Shown here piece by piece: positions 11,425 to 21,411 of a DNA stretch of 54,658 nucleotides; positions within the stretch are counted from its first letter, which is position 1, and the number at the start of each line of letters is the position of its first letter. A model generated the notes under the pieces. The model did not search any database. It saw only the letters and a list, made by a program, of their open reading frames with translations, and had not been told where the DNA came from. Origin of the DNA: Alphaproteobacteria bacterium (GTDB lineage: Bacteria > Pseudomonadota > Alphaproteobacteria > UBA7985 > JAUIBT01); NCBI GenBank assembly GCA_030432195.1, contig JAUIHE010000004.1, positions 1-54,658 of the forward strand, given 5' to 3'. The position numbers were made by a program, and so were the translations under genes.

Positions 11425-13824
11425 CTACTCGCGAGACTTAAGAGCGGCGGTCAAATCGCGCTTGGCCAGGCCGCGCTGTACCAACCAACCAGAGACCGCC
11501 GACGCGCAAAGAACGGTCAACGCCGCTGTGCCATGGGTCTGGGGAATGAAACGGGCTGGGACTTGATAGAGTTCGGTCGAAAAGCCCTCTGCAATGGCGA
11601 AGGACAGAAAATGTCCAATCAGCGATCCAAGTGGGATTGCCAACAGAGTGATGACCGCCAGTTCGCCCAACAACACATAGGCAACTTCTGAATGCGAATA
11701 GCCCAAGATTTGTAGGCTGGCCAAATCGCGCGCGCGCTCGGCCTGGGCTACCCGCGCAGCGTTGTAGACGATACCAAAGGTGATGATAAACGCCATGAAA
11801 CCCATGACAAAGCGCATGGCACCCGCGCCTTGATCCATCAGGGTCTCAAAGGCCTGTTTGGCCTCGGCCTGCAAGCTAACCCCCGCGATCAGCGGCATGT
11901 CCTTGAGCTGGCGATAGACCTCGGCCTCGCGCCCGGGTTCGATCTCCAGCGCCGCGGCATTGATCCGCCCCGGCTGTTGCAACAAGCGGTTCAGGGCTTC
12001 CAGATTGATATAGACAGGCGCACCCATCAGGGTCTCGGCAAGGCCCACAACGGGGATTTGCAGCACCGGCCGCGCGCCCTCGCGCACCTCGACCCGCAAG
12101 CTTTCACCCGGTTGCACATTCAAGATCTTGGCCAGCGGTTTGGCCAACACCAAGCCCGCACCGGGCAGCTCTTGTTGGCGGCCCTTATCGTCCACCACCC
12201 GCAACAGCCGGGCTTGATGCCCCAGACCGGTTAGGCTGGATTTGTGACTGTGGCGCCCATTGCGCAGCACCACCGGAACATGGCGTTGTGCCTCGACCTG
12301 CCAGACACCTGGCAAACGCTGCAAGGCGCTGAGCGCGTCGGGCGGCATGGGGCGCAAGAAGGCCACACTGGCATCGCTGCGGTCCAAGACCTGAAAGGTG
12401 AGATCAAGCGCGCGCTCAAAGCCCGCATAGATGGTCAGCATCGACAGCGTTAGCCCCATGCCAGAAGCGATGCCCAGAACCGCGCCCGCCATGCGCCAAG
12501 GCTGGCGCAACAAGCGGCGCAGGATCATGCGGCTGAGCTGGTCCATCAGCCCGGTCAACCCCTGTGCCCAGCGCGCGGAACGGCTGAAATCCGCCGGGGC
12601 GGGCGGACGCATGGCCTCGGCGGGTACCAGGCTCACCAAACGGCGCAACACAAACAGGCTGCCAGCAGCAGCTGAGCCCAAAGCCGCCAGGATACCAATG
12701 ACGAAGGCGCTGGGCTCCATCTGAAAGACCAAGAAGGGGAATTTGTAGTACTGCGTATAGAGCCCGATCAGTGCCTGGCCCGCCCAAATACCCAGCCCAC
12801 AGCCCAGCAAAGCACCCGCAAATGCGATAGCCAACACCAACTGCATATAGTGCCAGCCCACTTCGATATTGGTGTAGCCAAAGGCTTTCATCAGGCCAAT
12901 TTCTTGGCGCTCGGCCTGGACCATCCGGCTGATAACGATATAGAGCAGGAAAGCGGCAATCGCTAAGAAGATCGGCGGCACCACCAGCGCTGATACCTCC
13001 AGGCCCTTGATTTCCTCGGACACAAACCGGTTCGAAAACTGGTCTTCAAGGCCATAGGCGCCTTGCCCCCCATAAGGCGTTAGGAGGCGATCAACCGCAG
13101 CCAAAACCGCGGTCAAACGGGCTTGCCGGGTGAGCGAGAGCAGGGCTTCGTTAAACGCTCCGTCCAGGTCATAGTTGGCAGCCAGCGCCGAGCGGCTCAT
13201 CCAAAGCACCGCGAAACGAGCATCATCGGGAATAAGCTCACCTGGGGCAGCGGTGTAGAGGAACTCCGGCGATTGCACGCGCCCAACCATCGTTAGCTGG
13301 CGCCGGTGCCCGTTCATTGTAACGGTTAGCGGCTCACCAAGCTTGAGATCGTGTGCTTTTGCAAAGCTCTCAAGCACCAAAGCTTCGTTGCGGGCGCTGG
13401 CATCAAGGCCGCGGCCCGACACCGGAAACAGAGCCCCTAGCCTCGGCTCGCCAAAATCGGGCAAGGACAGGAGGCGGGCGGCGATTGGCAGGGGTCGCCC
13501 TTCAATCTCAACCCGTCCGGCGCCGACAATTCGGGTCTCGGCCTGAGCAACGCCTTCGATGCGCGTCAGCTCAGCGCGCAAGTTCTCTGGCGCGCGGGCA
13601 ACCGGGGCAAAGACCTGAGCCAGACGATAGCCTTGGTAGTAGGCGTCTCTTGTCTCGGACAAAGAGGCTACCAAGCCCGCCATCATGACCTGCATCATGA
13701 CGCCAATCGCGATAACAACCGCGATCGCGGCGGCCTGACCTTTGATGCGCCAAAGATCGCGCCCCAGCTTGGCGGTCAGCGGCGCGACCTGCCAAGAGCC
13801 CAACACTCTAGTCCGGGCTACCAA
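11425..13824 (-). CDS. FtsX-like ABC transporter permease
   Basis: This large permease (799 aa) has two FtsX/MacB-like modules. A first membrane helix lies at about residues 30-52, with a long extracytoplasmic domain after it, then helices near 280-305, 330-350 and 370-390. A second copy of the arrangement starts near residue 440 and ends with three helices in the last 130 residues. The start is TTG 13824, overlapping the ATPase stop in the heptamer TTGGTAG; a GTG six codons later is an alternative. Such proteins pair with an ATPase and an adaptor and act mechanically on periplasmic or membrane substrates instead of using a classical translocation channel. The substrate cannot be inferred. 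Confidence 0.85.
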   Translation of the reverse strand: MVARTRVLGSWQVAPLTAKLGRDLWRIKGQAAAIAVVIAIGVMMQVMMAGLVASLSETRDAYYQGYRLAQVFAPVARAPENLRAELTRIEGVAQAETRIVGAGRVEIEGRPLPIAARLLSLPDFGEPRLGALFPVSGRGLDASARNEALVLESFAKAHDLKLGEPLTVTMNGHRRQLTMVGRVQSPEFLYTAAPGELIPDDARFAVLWMSRSALAANYDLDGAFNEALLSLTRQARLTAVLAAVDRLLTPYGGQGAYGLEDQFSNRFVSEEIKGLEVSALVVPPIFLAIAAFLLYIVISRMVQAERQEIGLMKAFGYTNIEVGWHYMQLVLAIAFAGALLGCGLGIWAGQALIGLYTQYYKFPFLVFQMEPSAFVIGILAALGSAAAGSLFVLRRLVSLVPAEAMRPPAPADFSRSARWAQGLTGLMDQLSRMILRRLLRQPWRMAGAVLGIASGMGLTLSMLTIYAGFERALDLTFQVLDRSDASVAFLRPMPPDALSALQRLPGVWQVEAQRHVPVVLRNGRHSHKSSLTGLGHQARLLRVVDDKGRQQELPGAGLVLAKPLAKILNVQPGESLRVEVREGARPVLQIPVVGLAETLMGAPVYINLEALNRLLQQPGRINAAALEIEPGREAEVYRQLKDMPLIAGVSLQAEAKQAFETLMDQGAGAMRFVMGFMAFIITFGIVYNAARVAQAERARDLASLQILGYSHSEVAYVLLGELAVITLLAIPLGSLIGHFLSFAIAEGFSTELYQVPARFIPQTHGTAALTVLCASAVSGWLVQRGLAKRDLTAALKSRE

Positions 13825-14594
13825 TGGATATCCTCTGGCGCCGCGGGGTTCGCATTGCGCTCCACTTTTCGAATTTGGCCGTCGGCGAAGTGTAAGACCT
13901 TGTCGGCCATGGCAGCCGTGGCGGCGGCGTGGGTCACGATCATGACCGTTGTGCCCAGCTTGCGATTGACGTCGGCCAACACCCGCAAAACGGCGCGGCC
14001 GGTCTGGCTGTCCAGCGCCCCGGTCGGCTCGTCGCAGAACAGCACGGTCGGCTGTTTGGCAATGGCCCGCGCAATGGCCACGCGCTGTTGCTCACCGCCC
14101 GAAAGCTGTGAGGGAAAATGATCCAGTCGTTCCCCTAGCCCCACCAGGGCAAGCGCCTCATCGGCGGGCAAGGGCTGGCGGGCGATTTCGGTCACCAGCT
14201 CAACATTTTCACGCGCGGTCAGACTCGGCATGAGATTGTAGAACTGAAAGACGAAGCCCACGTGATCTCTGCGATAGCGCGTCAGCTGCCGGTCGTTCAT
14301 GAGGGTCAGATCATGATCGAGAAAATGAACCTGGCCCGCGGTGGCCCGATCCAGCCCGCCCAGGATGTTCAGCAAGGTCGATTTACCGCTGCCTGAGGGC
14401 CCCAGCAAAACCACCAACTCGCCTTGCGTTATCTCCAGGTCAACGCTGCGCAGCGCGTGCACGGCCGAGCGGCCTTCGCCATAGGTCTTTGTTAGATCCC
14501 TGGTAATATAGGCTGGCCCCCGCTGTTGCTTGGCAGCAGCCGGATCATCGAACAGAGCCGCAGGCGGACGTTTGAATGCCGAAAGTAAACTCAT
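13818..14594 (-). CDS. ABC transporter ATP-binding protein (LolD/MacB/DevA type)
   Basis: This is the ATPase subunit of the export system encoded with the following permease and adaptor. It has Walker A GPSGSGKS at about residues 65-72, Q-loop [12 protein letters not shown], signature [14 protein letters not shown], Walker [13 protein letters not shown] and the switch His in [17 protein letters not shown] and the FtsX partner are typical of the LolD/MacB/DevA branch. The protein has 258 residues with an N-terminal extension of about 30 before the ATPase core. It is the first gene of the operon; upstream lie 169 bases without a gene, then the stop codon of pdxH. Confidence 0.92.
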   Translation of the reverse strand: MSLLSAFKRPPAALFDDPAAAKQQRGPAYITRDLTKTYGEGRSAVHALRSVDLEITQGELVVLLGPSGSGKSTLLNILGGLDRATAGQVHFLDHDLTLMNDRQLTRYRRDHVGFVFQFYNLMPSLTARENVELVTEIARQPLPADEALALVGLGERLDHFPSQLSGGEQQRVAIARAIAKQPTVLFCDEPTGALDSQTGRAVLRVLADVNRKLGTTVMIVTHAAATAAMADKVLHFADGQIRKVERNANPAAPEDIHW

Positions 14595-14763
14595 AGACCT
14601 TTAGTCTAGACCGCGCGCCGCCCTTTGTCCCTGAGATATCGCAATTTGCCAAGTCCGCCAGACGCGTTGGTCTTGGCGCCCAAAATGCAAATGCTCGGAC
14701 CAAAACCGACGTTCGGACCTAAGGCAAACGGTAGGGCCCGAGACAAACCCTAGGAATAGAGCC

Positions 14764-15357
14764 CTAAGGATAAAGCAAAGTCGTCGTCCAACCGCTCTGG
14801 TCGGGCAATGCGCTATAGCGCCAGCGCTCGTGCAGACGGAAAGGCATGTCTTTCCAAAACTCGATGGTCTTGGGACGCACCCGGTAGCCGGACCAATGTT
14901 CTGGCCGCGGCACATCGCTTCCTTCGGGGTACTTTTCTTCCATCTGGCGCACCCGCTCAATCAGAATGGAGCGCTCCTCCAGAGGCTCCGACTGCTTGGA
15001 AGCCCAAGCGCCCAGGCGGCTGCCGTGCGGGCGCTGGGTATAGTATTCATCGGCTTCACCTGTGCTAACAGGCTCTGCTGTGCCCTCAATTCGCACCTGC
15101 TTGCGGATGCTCTTCCAGTGGAAACACAAGCCAACGCGCGGATCATGGGCAATGGCCTGACCCTTGCGGCTTTGGGTGTTGGTATAGAAAACGAAGCCGT
15201 CGCGGTCGAAATCCTTCATGAGAACGATGCGCACGGACGGCCAGCCGTCGGGGTCCAAGGTGGTCAAGGACATGGCGTTCGGATCGTTGATCTCGGCCGC
15301 CTTGGCTTCGCCATACCATTCTTCAAAGCGCTGAAAGGCTTCATCCCAATCGATCAT
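14764..15357 (-). CDS. pdxH: Pyridoxine/pyridoxamine 5'-phosphate oxidase
   Basis: PdxH is an FMN enzyme that oxidises pyridoxine or pyridoxamine 5'-phosphate to PLP, the last step of the DXP-dependent vitamin B6 route. The protein has 197 residues. PSVRIVLMKDFDRDGFVFYTN, SRKGQ and the C-terminal PFRLHERWRY with the final LLYP are characteristic, and RPHGSRLGAWAS carries FMN/PLP-binding residues of the family. The ATG is preceded by AAAAGGAGA. Two other genes of the same pathway, pdxJ and pdxA, are elsewhere in the window. The 231 bases upstream hold a 12-bp palindrome TGCCTTAAGGCA (15502-15513) and a doubled GCTAGC (15480-15494) of unknown role. Confidence 0.96.
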   Translation of the reverse strand: MIDWDEAFQRFEEWYGEAKAAEINDPNAMSLTTLDPDGWPSVRIVLMKDFDRDGFVFYTNTQSRKGQAIAHDPRVGLCFHWKSIRKQVRIEGTAEPVSTGEADEYYTQRPHGSRLGAWASKQSEPLEERSILIERVRQMEEKYPEGSDVPRPEHWSGYRVRPKTIEFWKDMPFRLHERWRYSALPDQSGWTTTLLYP

Positions 15358-15588
15358 TCCAGGTCTCCTTTTGCACCGCTGTAGGGCTTGTCGCCACAGG
15401 GCCGCAAGTGTTGGTCATGCGCCGCTGTCGGCATCTGTTCGCGCCGAACCGCAGCGTGGCCATATATGTGGTTCTTAAAGCTAGCAAGGCTAGCGCCCCT
15501 CTGCCTTAAGGCAAATCAGATTGGCGGCCCGCTTGTCACGATTGGCCTGATCGACCCGATCGACGCCGGGGCAACAAGCAGCCTCTGC

Positions 15589-17307
15589 TTAGCTCTCCTC
15601 GTCCATCAAAGCCTGAATCTCGCGGCGAATGGCATCCAAGGTCACCGAATCGTCGTGGGCCTCGGCTTCGCCCTCGCCCTCGCCCTGGGTATCACGCCAA
15701 GGCGACCCGCCCGATGTCATCGCGGCATAGTCCTGGGCACCAACAATGCCGTCGGCGCTCGCCGCTTGCGGTTGGCTTTGACCCGCCTGCCAGGGTGAAT
15801 GACCGCTGACCATGACATCATAATCGCCCGCCCCCAAGATACCGGCTTGCTGACCAGCGCTTGCCGGACGGCCAAGCGCCAAATGCAAGGCGCGGGTCTG
15901 TGGGGTGGCCTGCGGCGGTGCGCTGGCTTCGGGCGAGCGCACCATTCGGTGCCCACCGGATGTATATGAGCCGGGTGCGTGGGCCTCTTGCGCTGGCGAC
16001 GATGCCTGCTCGGGCTGGACTTCTTCAGGCTGGGCTTCGGGCTGGGGCTCAGATTGCGGTTCTTGCGTCGCTTCTGGCGCAGATCGCGGGTTCGGCGCGG
16101 CAGCGATCGCCGCGGATGCTTGCCCCACTGTTGCAGATACGGGCCGGGGCGCCAAAGGCATAGCTTCAGCGCTCTGGGCGTCAATGGCTTCCAAGGTGTG
16201 CGGTTCTTGCGGCGCTTTGCGGACCGCCTCGTCCGGCATGCTCGTCAAATCCGCCAAGCTGACCCCTTGCCAACCCAGATTATGCGCCTCGCCGACCAAG
16301 GGCGTTGCCGCCGTCGCGGCCACCTTGCCCGAAAGGCCCAAAGCCCCGGCCACCGCTTCAACCTGGGTGCGCTCTGGAGGCCAAACCCCAGCCCAACGGC
16401 CCTGGGTCAAACGCGCCAACGAGGCATCCTTAAAGCGTCGCAACAGTTCTTCGGTCTCGGCCACCGGGACGCGGGCAGCGGTCGCTAACTCGGCAGGGGA
16501 CACCTTGTCTCTGGAGGCCGCCAGTCCGGCCAAGATCATCAGGCCGTATTCCAGAGCTTGGCCCTCACCTAAGTCCGTGAGGCTCGCCAGACCATCGGTC
16601 GCGCGCTGAAGAGCGAACATGAAAAACAGGCAGAGCAAAAACAAGACCAGGACCAGCATGAACAGCGGACCAAGCGCTGGCACGCCAATCGCCTTAAAGC
16701 CCCACATGACCACCGCATAGATCAAGCCCCAGGTCAGGGCCTGTCCAGCAATGACCCCCAAGGCGATACGCCGGGGCAGCAGCAAAATAGCAGCCAAAAA
16801 CATGACCAAAGATACGGCAACCAAATCCGCAATGACCCCCAAAAACCCTGCTTCGCCGGTTGCTTGACCGTCGGGCACCCACTGCACATACAGCAAGGGC
16901 ACCATAATCGCGGCCGCGGGCAAGATAAACAGCACACCCAACCAAGCCAGGCTATCGCGCCCCAGCTGAGCGTGGCTGGCCTGACGGAAGATGAACAAGG
17001 CGGCATACCCCCAAGCCAGCCAGCAGACCAAGGTCAGGATCACAAGACCGGGCAGGAAGCTGGCACCGGGCAGCAAGGCTTGCAGACCACGATCAAAGGA
17101 GCCCACCAGCACGTGCCAACCAACCGCACTAGTCAGCAGGTTATCATCGTTGCGCCAAAGATCTTGCAGATCAAACAGACCCAGGCGATGAGCGCCAACC
17201 GCTTCATAGCCAAGCAGCAATAGGCTAAGCGCTGTCATCGCCGCGGCGGCCAGTAAGGTCGATGGCAGGCGCGAAAACAAAGAGCGGCGCGCAGGTTGGG
17301 TGTTCAT
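15589..17307 (-). CDS. Uncharacterised six-helix membrane protein with winged-helix-like and repeat-bearing tail
   Basis: I do not recognise this 572-residue protein. Six hydrophobic helices occupy roughly residues 15-240. A region around 255-330 (GLMILAGLAASRDKVSPAEL, then VAETEELLRRFKDASLARL) looks like a small winged-helix domain of the kind that begins with a marker for age or class of helix-turn-helix, placed on the cytosolic side. Residues 390-460 are Pro/Glu/Gln/Ala-rich and probably disordered. Near the C-terminus a motif occurs twice, GILGAGDYDVMVSGHSPW (about 489) and GIVGAQDYAAMTSGGSPW (about 520), followed by an acidic helix ending IQALMDEES. ATG 17307 is chosen over an upstream TTG because AAGGGAG precedes it. 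It could be a membrane-bound regulator; that is inference. Confidence 0.75.
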   Translation of the reverse strand: MNTQPARRSLFSRLPSTLLAAAAMTALSLLLLGYEAVGAHRLGLFDLQDLWRNDDNLLTSAVGWHVLVGSFDRGLQALLPGASFLPGLVILTLVCWLAWGYAALFIFRQASHAQLGRDSLAWLGVLFILPAAAIMVPLLYVQWVPDGQATGEAGFLGVIADLVAVSLVMFLAAILLLPRRIALGVIAGQALTWGLIYAVVMWGFKAIGVPALGPLFMLVLVLFLLCLFFMFALQRATDGLASLTDLGEGQALEYGLMILAGLAASRDKVSPAELATAARVPVAETEELLRRFKDASLARLTQGRWAGVWPPERTQVEAVAGALGLSGKVAATAATPLVGEAHNLGWQGVSLADLTSMPDEAVRKAPQEPHTLEAIDAQSAEAMPLAPRPVSATVGQASAAIAAAPNPRSAPEATQEPQSEPQPEAQPEEVQPEQASSPAQEAHAPGSYTSGGHRMVRSPEASAPPQATPQTRALHLALGRPASAGQQAGILGAGDYDVMVSGHSPWQAGQSQPQAASADGIVGAQDYAAMTSGGSPWRDTQGEGEGEAEAHDDSVTLDAIRREIQALMDEES

Positions 17308-17871
17308 GGTTGCTCTCCCTTGCAATGGGCGGACGCTGCTTAGGGACCATCAACCGGCTTTTCGGTTTATTGGCTCCCACCCGCTCTCAAAGGTCACCCT
17401 TGATAAGCCAGGCCAGCAAGCCAGTCTGGCCGTTCAACAGCAACCCAAATCTGAGGCTCGAAGCTGGGCAGCGAGGCCTAGACGTCCCAAAGTCACATTA
17501 TTGACCTGTTTCCTTAGCAGGCCCTCGGGTTTGGGCAATGGTGTAATTTGCCACCAGGCATGATCGTGCGCTGCACTTGGGGGTTAGGGGGATATCTTTG
17601 CCAATCTCTCTTGGATCCCCTGGGTTGCTTGACGCCTGTGTTTTCGCTTCTTCGGGCGTGCGCAAGGCTTCCGTTTGTCTTGCATGTGTCTTGCGTGGCC
17701 CATCAGCACCGGTAAACAATTGTCTTACCCCAGCAGATCGTCTAAAAGCGTTCTCGTGAGCGTTCCGGGCGCGATTCTTAGCCCGCAGAGCAAGGATTTA
17801 AGGCAAGACTGCTTGCCAATTCGTGCATTTCACGACACTAAGAGAGACCCTAAGACAGTCCGGAGAAAAAG
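17308..17871. other. Intergenic region between divergent genes, no gene seen
   Basis: This 564-base stretch separates the minus-strand membrane protein from plus-strand fabI, so it should carry two divergent promoters. I see no convincing ORF. A weak promoter match for fabI is TTGCGT (17691-17696), a 16-base spacer and TAAACA (17713-17718). Immediately upstream of fabI the sequence TCCGGAGAAAAAG gives a good ribosome binding site. No terminator hairpin is obvious. Confidence 0.4.
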
Positions 17872-18723
17872 ATGACGCAAGAGGCACAGGCAGGCGCTGG
17901 TTTGATGGCAGGCAAGCGCGGGCTCATTATGGGCTTAGCGAACGATAAGTCGATTGCTTGGGGCATCACCAAAGCTTTGGCCGAACAAGGCGCGGAAATC
18001 GCTTTGTCCTACCAAGGCGAAGCGTTGCTGAAGCGCGTCAAGCCTCTGGCAGAAAAGCTGGGCATCGAAAAGTATATCGAGTGCGACGTTGGCAATGACG
18101 ACAGCATCGACGCCATGTTCGATTCGCTTAAGCAAGACTGGGATTCGATCGATTTCATCGTTCACGCGATCGGCTACTCCAACAAAGACGAACTCAAAGG
18201 CGCTTACCTCAACACCAGTCGCGATAATTTCCTGCTCTCAATGGATATCTCGGTCTATTCGCTGACTGCCGTTGTCAAGCGTGCGGAGACCTTCCTGGCT
18301 GACGGTGGCTCGATTCTGACCCTGACCTACCACGGCTCCACACAAGTCATGCCGCACTACAACGTCATGGGCGTTGCAAAAGCGGCCCTTGAAGCCTCTG
18401 TGCGCTATCTGGCGGCCGATCTGGGACCTCGCGGTATTCGCGTTAACGACATTTCAGCAGGTCCAATCAAGACCCTGGCCGCATCCGGCATCGGTGATTT
18501 CCGCGCCATCTTGCGCTGGAATGAGCTGAACGCGCCCCTGCGCAAAAACGTTAGCATCGACCAGGTTGGCGGCTCATCGCTCTACCTGCTGTCGGACCTG
18601 TCTACCGGCGTGACGGGCGAAGTTCACTATGTCGATGCGGGCTACAACGGCGTTGGTATGATTGCCGTCGATTCGGCCCCGCAAATCGCCGACCTATTGG
18701 CCAGCATGGGCCCCAAAAACTAA
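17872..18723 (+). CDS. fabI: Enoyl-[acyl-carrier-protein] reductase (NADH), FabI type
   Basis: FabI reduces trans-2-enoyl-ACP in the last step of each fatty-acid elongation round and is the target of triclosan-like inhibitors in the family. The protein has 283 residues and a short-chain dehydrogenase fold. GLANDKSIAWGI is the modified cofactor-binding loop of FabI, and the catalytic Tyr-Lys pair lies in HYNVMGVAKAALE. RGIRVNDISAGPIKTLAASGI is the substrate-binding loop region. The usual TYLG before the active site reads TYHG here. The ATG follows CCGGAGAAAAAG. It stands alone, 179 bases ahead of aroC, with a hairpin between them. Confidence 0.96.
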   Translation: MTQEAQAGAGLMAGKRGLIMGLANDKSIAWGITKALAEQGAEIALSYQGEALLKRVKPLAEKLGIEKYIECDVGNDDSIDAMFDSLKQDWDSIDFIVHAIGYSNKDELKGAYLNTSRDNFLLSMDISVYSLTAVVKRAETFLADGGSILTLTYHGSTQVMPHYNVMGVAKAALEASVRYLAADLGPRGIRVNDISAGPIKTLAASGIGDFRAILRWNELNAPLRKNVSIDQVGGSSLYLLSDLSTGVTGEVHYVDAGYNGVGMIAVDSAPQIADLLASMGPKN

Positions 18724-18732
18724 ACCCTTGCC

Positions 18733-18764
18733 GCAGCGAGTGGGTCTTTGAACCTGCTCGCTGC
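18733..18764 (+). terminator. Stem-loop after fabI, possible terminator
   Basis: GCAGCGAG (18733-18740) pairs perfectly with CTCGCTGC (18757-18764) around a 16-base loop, 10 bases after the fabI stop. The T tract expected of a strong intrinsic terminator is missing (TGCCTCATC follows), so it may be a weak terminator or an mRNA 3'-end stabiliser. Confidence 0.45.
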
Positions 18765-18902
18765 TGCCTCATCGCGCCCAACGCTAACCAGGGCTGGTCC
18801 TGATTCTGTCGCTGCAATTTGGCCGCTCGCCCTCCTTTCGCGCGGCGAAATGCAAAGGCATTAGTTGGCCCTAACCTTCAAGAGCCGGACTAGACTCCTT
18901 TT

Positions 18903-19991
18903 ATGGCAAGTAATTCTTTCGGTCGTCACCTGCGATTTACCACCTTTGGCGAGAGTCACGGGCCAGCGATCGGCTGCACGATTGATGGGGTTCCAGCGGG
19001 TGTCCCCTTGAGCGAAGCCGACCTGCAACCCCACCTAGACCGCCGCCGCCCCGGTCAATCCAAGCACACCACACAACGCCAAGAAGCCGATCAAGTACGC
19101 ATCTTGTCTGGCGTCTTTGAGGGCCAAACCACCGGCACCCCTATCGGCCTGTTGATCGAGAACACAGACCAGCGCTCCAAGGACTATGGCGAAATTGCCC
19201 GCCAGTACCGGCCCGGTCACGCCGACTACACCTACCAAACCAAGTACGGCATTCGCGACTATCGCGGCGGCGGGCGCTCCAGCGCGCGTGAGACCGCTAT
19301 GCGCGTGGCAGCAGGCGGCGTGGCGCGCCAGATCCTGAAAGCTGCGCTGGGTGAGCAGGACTGGTGGGTACGTGGCGCGCTGGTGCAAATGGGTGCGCGA
19401 AAGGTCGATCGCGCCAACTGGGACTGGGATCAGGTCGATCAAAACGATTTCTTTTGCCCCGATGCCAAGGCCGCAGCGCTCTATGACCAAGACCTGAGCG
19501 CCATCCGCAAGCAAGGCTCGTCGATTGGCGCGGTGGTCGAGGTCGTGGCCCACGGCCTGCCCGCTGGCCTGGGCGATCCGATCTACGCCAAGCTCGATTC
19601 CGACTTGGCGGCCGCCATGATGAGCATCAACGCGGTCAAGGGCGTAGAGATTGGCGAGGGCTTTAACGCCGCTTGCCTGCGCGGCGAAGAAAATGCCGAC
19701 GAAATCCAGCCCGGCAACGATGGTCAGCCGTTGTTCTTGTCCAATCATGCGGGCGGCGTGCTGGGCGGCATCTCAACAGGTCAAGACATTGTGGTCCGTT
19801 TCGCGGTCAAGCCAACCTCTTCGCTGTTGATCGAGACTAACTCTATCAACACAGCCGGTGAGGCGGTCAAGGTACGCACCAAGGGTCGCCATGACCCTTG
19901 CGTTGGCATTCGTGCCGTGCCGGTGGGCGAGGCCATGATGGCCTTCGTTTTGGCCGACCTCTTGCTCTGCGCGCGCAGCAACAAAATCTAG
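18903..19991 (+). CDS. aroC: Chorismate synthase
   Basis: AroC forms chorismate from EPSP using reduced FMN, the last step of the shikimate pathway. The product has 362 residues. Family signatures are [19 protein letters not shown] near the N-terminus, RRRPGQS, the FMN-binding [10 protein letters not shown] (around 121-130) and the C-terminal [17 protein letters not shown]. No Shine-Dalgarno sequence precedes the ATG. A TAGACT hexamer ends exactly 6 bases before it, the spacing of a -10 box for a leaderless transcript. It converges on the PHP-domain gene, with stops 9 bases apart. Confidence 0.96.
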   Translation: MASNSFGRHLRFTTFGESHGPAIGCTIDGVPAGVPLSEADLQPHLDRRRPGQSKHTTQRQEADQVRILSGVFEGQTTGTPIGLLIENTDQRSKDYGEIARQYRPGHADYTYQTKYGIRDYRGGGRSSARETAMRVAAGGVARQILKAALGEQDWWVRGALVQMGARKVDRANWDWDQVDQNDFFCPDAKAAALYDQDLSAIRKQGSSIGAVVEVVAHGLPAGLGDPIYAKLDSDLAAAMMSINAVKGVEIGEGFNAACLRGEENADEIQPGNDGQPLFLSNHAGGVLGGISTGQDIVVRFAVKPTSSLLIETNSINTAGEAVKVRTKGRHDPCVGIRAVPVGEAMMAFVLADLLLCARSNKI

Positions 19992-20000
19992 AGTAAAGCC

Positions 20001-20933
20001 CTAGCCCTGCTCCAGCTCGTCGAACCAATAGGGATTGGACCAAGCGCGCGCGCCGCCATTGCCGATGACCGTGACGCGGAAGTAGCCACCGCGGGCACGA
20101 ATACGCGCGATGTTGATTTCGGCGTAGGTCAGGTTCGGGCCCATGGCCACGGCCGACACCTCGCCCGGCCCTGCCACTGCCACCGACACCGCCGGCGAGC
20201 AGCGCACCGTCAGTATGTCGCCCTCCAAGCTCAGGTCGTGGAGTTCGGCGCCGGTCGATGAATAGTTGTGACCAGCCTTGAGTGCCGCCAACAGCAAGTC
20301 GGGATCGTTGCGTTCGGCGGCCACCATGACCCAGCCACCGCCAAAATCATCAATGCCCAAATGGCTGTCGTCGGTGGCGTTGAATTTCAGCCGCTTGCCC
20401 TCGTTCAAAAGGTAGTCGGCGACCGCGATGCCCGAGCCTCGATCGCACTCGACAACGCAAGAATGGTTATAGACCTCAACAGCATCCGCATGCGACACGC
20501 TCATGGCCTCATCCATGGTCAGCCCGTACCATTCGGGGTGCGCAATGGAGACATAGGCGCCGGCGGCCAAAGCCCGGCTCACCAGCTCAGGGCCGGTTTC
20601 ATCTTCGCGCGGCGCGGCAAAGTCCAAAGGCAGGCCATTGGCCACTATGTGCCACACGCCGCGTTTATCGTACTTTTTGCCCGGACAATGCAGTTCCGCA
20701 CTCAAAAGCGTGGTGAAGCGCACGTCGCGCAGGCTGCGGCTGTCAGGAACGCTGGGGGCCGAGATGTCGAGCCCCTGCATGTAGTGATCCGACAAGCAGG
20801 TAAAATCGTAACCCATGGCCTTATAAATTGCGATGACCTCCGCCGGGCTCCGCTTGCCGTCCGAGAGATCGGAATGACCGTGCAGATTGCCGCGAAAGAA
20901 GCGATGGCCAGTGTCGAAAGGAGCAAGTTTCAT
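20001..20933 (-). CDS. PHP-domain metallophosphoesterase
   Basis: This 310-residue protein belongs to the PHP (polymerase and histidinol phosphatase) superfamily of metal-dependent phosphoesterases. Metal-binding motifs occur in the expected order: HGHSDLSDGK (about residues 17-26), LSDH (about 47), SAELH (around 84), AHPEWYG, VEVYNHS and TDDSH (about 206). The C-terminal 75 residues form a beta-rich domain after the PHP core, as in CehA/McbA-like hydrolases. The substrate is unknown. An open frame extends another 108 codons upstream, but ATG 20933 begins right at the PHP domain, and the upstream segment has no recognisable content. It is not in an operon. Confidence 0.85.
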   Translation of the reverse strand: MKLAPFDTGHRFFRGNLHGHSDLSDGKRSPAEVIAIYKAMGYDFTCLSDHYMQGLDISAPSVPDSRSLRDVRFTTLLSAELHCPGKKYDKRGVWHIVANGLPLDFAAPREDETGPELVSRALAAGAYVSIAHPEWYGLTMDEAMSVSHADAVEVYNHSCVVECDRGSGIAVADYLLNEGKRLKFNATDDSHLGIDDFGGGWVMVAAERNDPDLLLAALKAGHNYSSTGAELHDLSLEGDILTVRCSPAVSVAVAGPGEVSAVAMGPNLTYAEINIARIRARGGYFRVTVIGNGGARAWSNPYWFDELEQG

Positions 20934-21411
20934 GGTGCGCGCCTGTAAGAAAGAGTTGATGCGCCATGTAAACCCAAGCCCGTGCCAATTGCATCCCAAA
21001 TTCCTGTAAATTCTGCGCACTGGGCTAGAGCGCGCGCCGATCGCCACCCGACCCCCCGATCCCCCCAGCCTACAACTGCTGCGCGCATAGGGCCTCACCT
21101 CAAGACGGTGGCGGCGCCGGGCCATAAAAACCGCGTTTTGCACATGTGCTTTTCTGGTTGCAAAAGCGGGGCAGTCTGGCCCCGGCAGCCTCGCTTGCGC
21201 CTCGCTGTTGCCACGAAGAGCGCATTCACGCCACACCTCACAGGACTTGTCCCCCACCCCGCGGCCTTAGCCCGTGTGAGACGAAAAAACTGTTGCCTTG
21301 CCACGCAAGGGGGCTACCTGATTTGGATTGTAGCCGTTGCGCCCCCACCTGACCCGGTTGATTTGCTGCCGCTTCATTGCTCTGCAGCTCCTGCCTGTTT
21401 AAGCTGAGCCT
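20934..21411. other. Intergenic region with a long hairpin, no gene seen
   Basis: This 478-base stretch separates divergent genes (PHP protein and MscS-like channel). Short open frames here are not convincing. A hairpin lies at 21131-21169: CCGC-G-TTTTGCA pairs with TGCAAAAGCGG, with one bulged G and a 16-base loop. It has no T tract in either direction, and its role is unknown. Confidence 0.4.
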
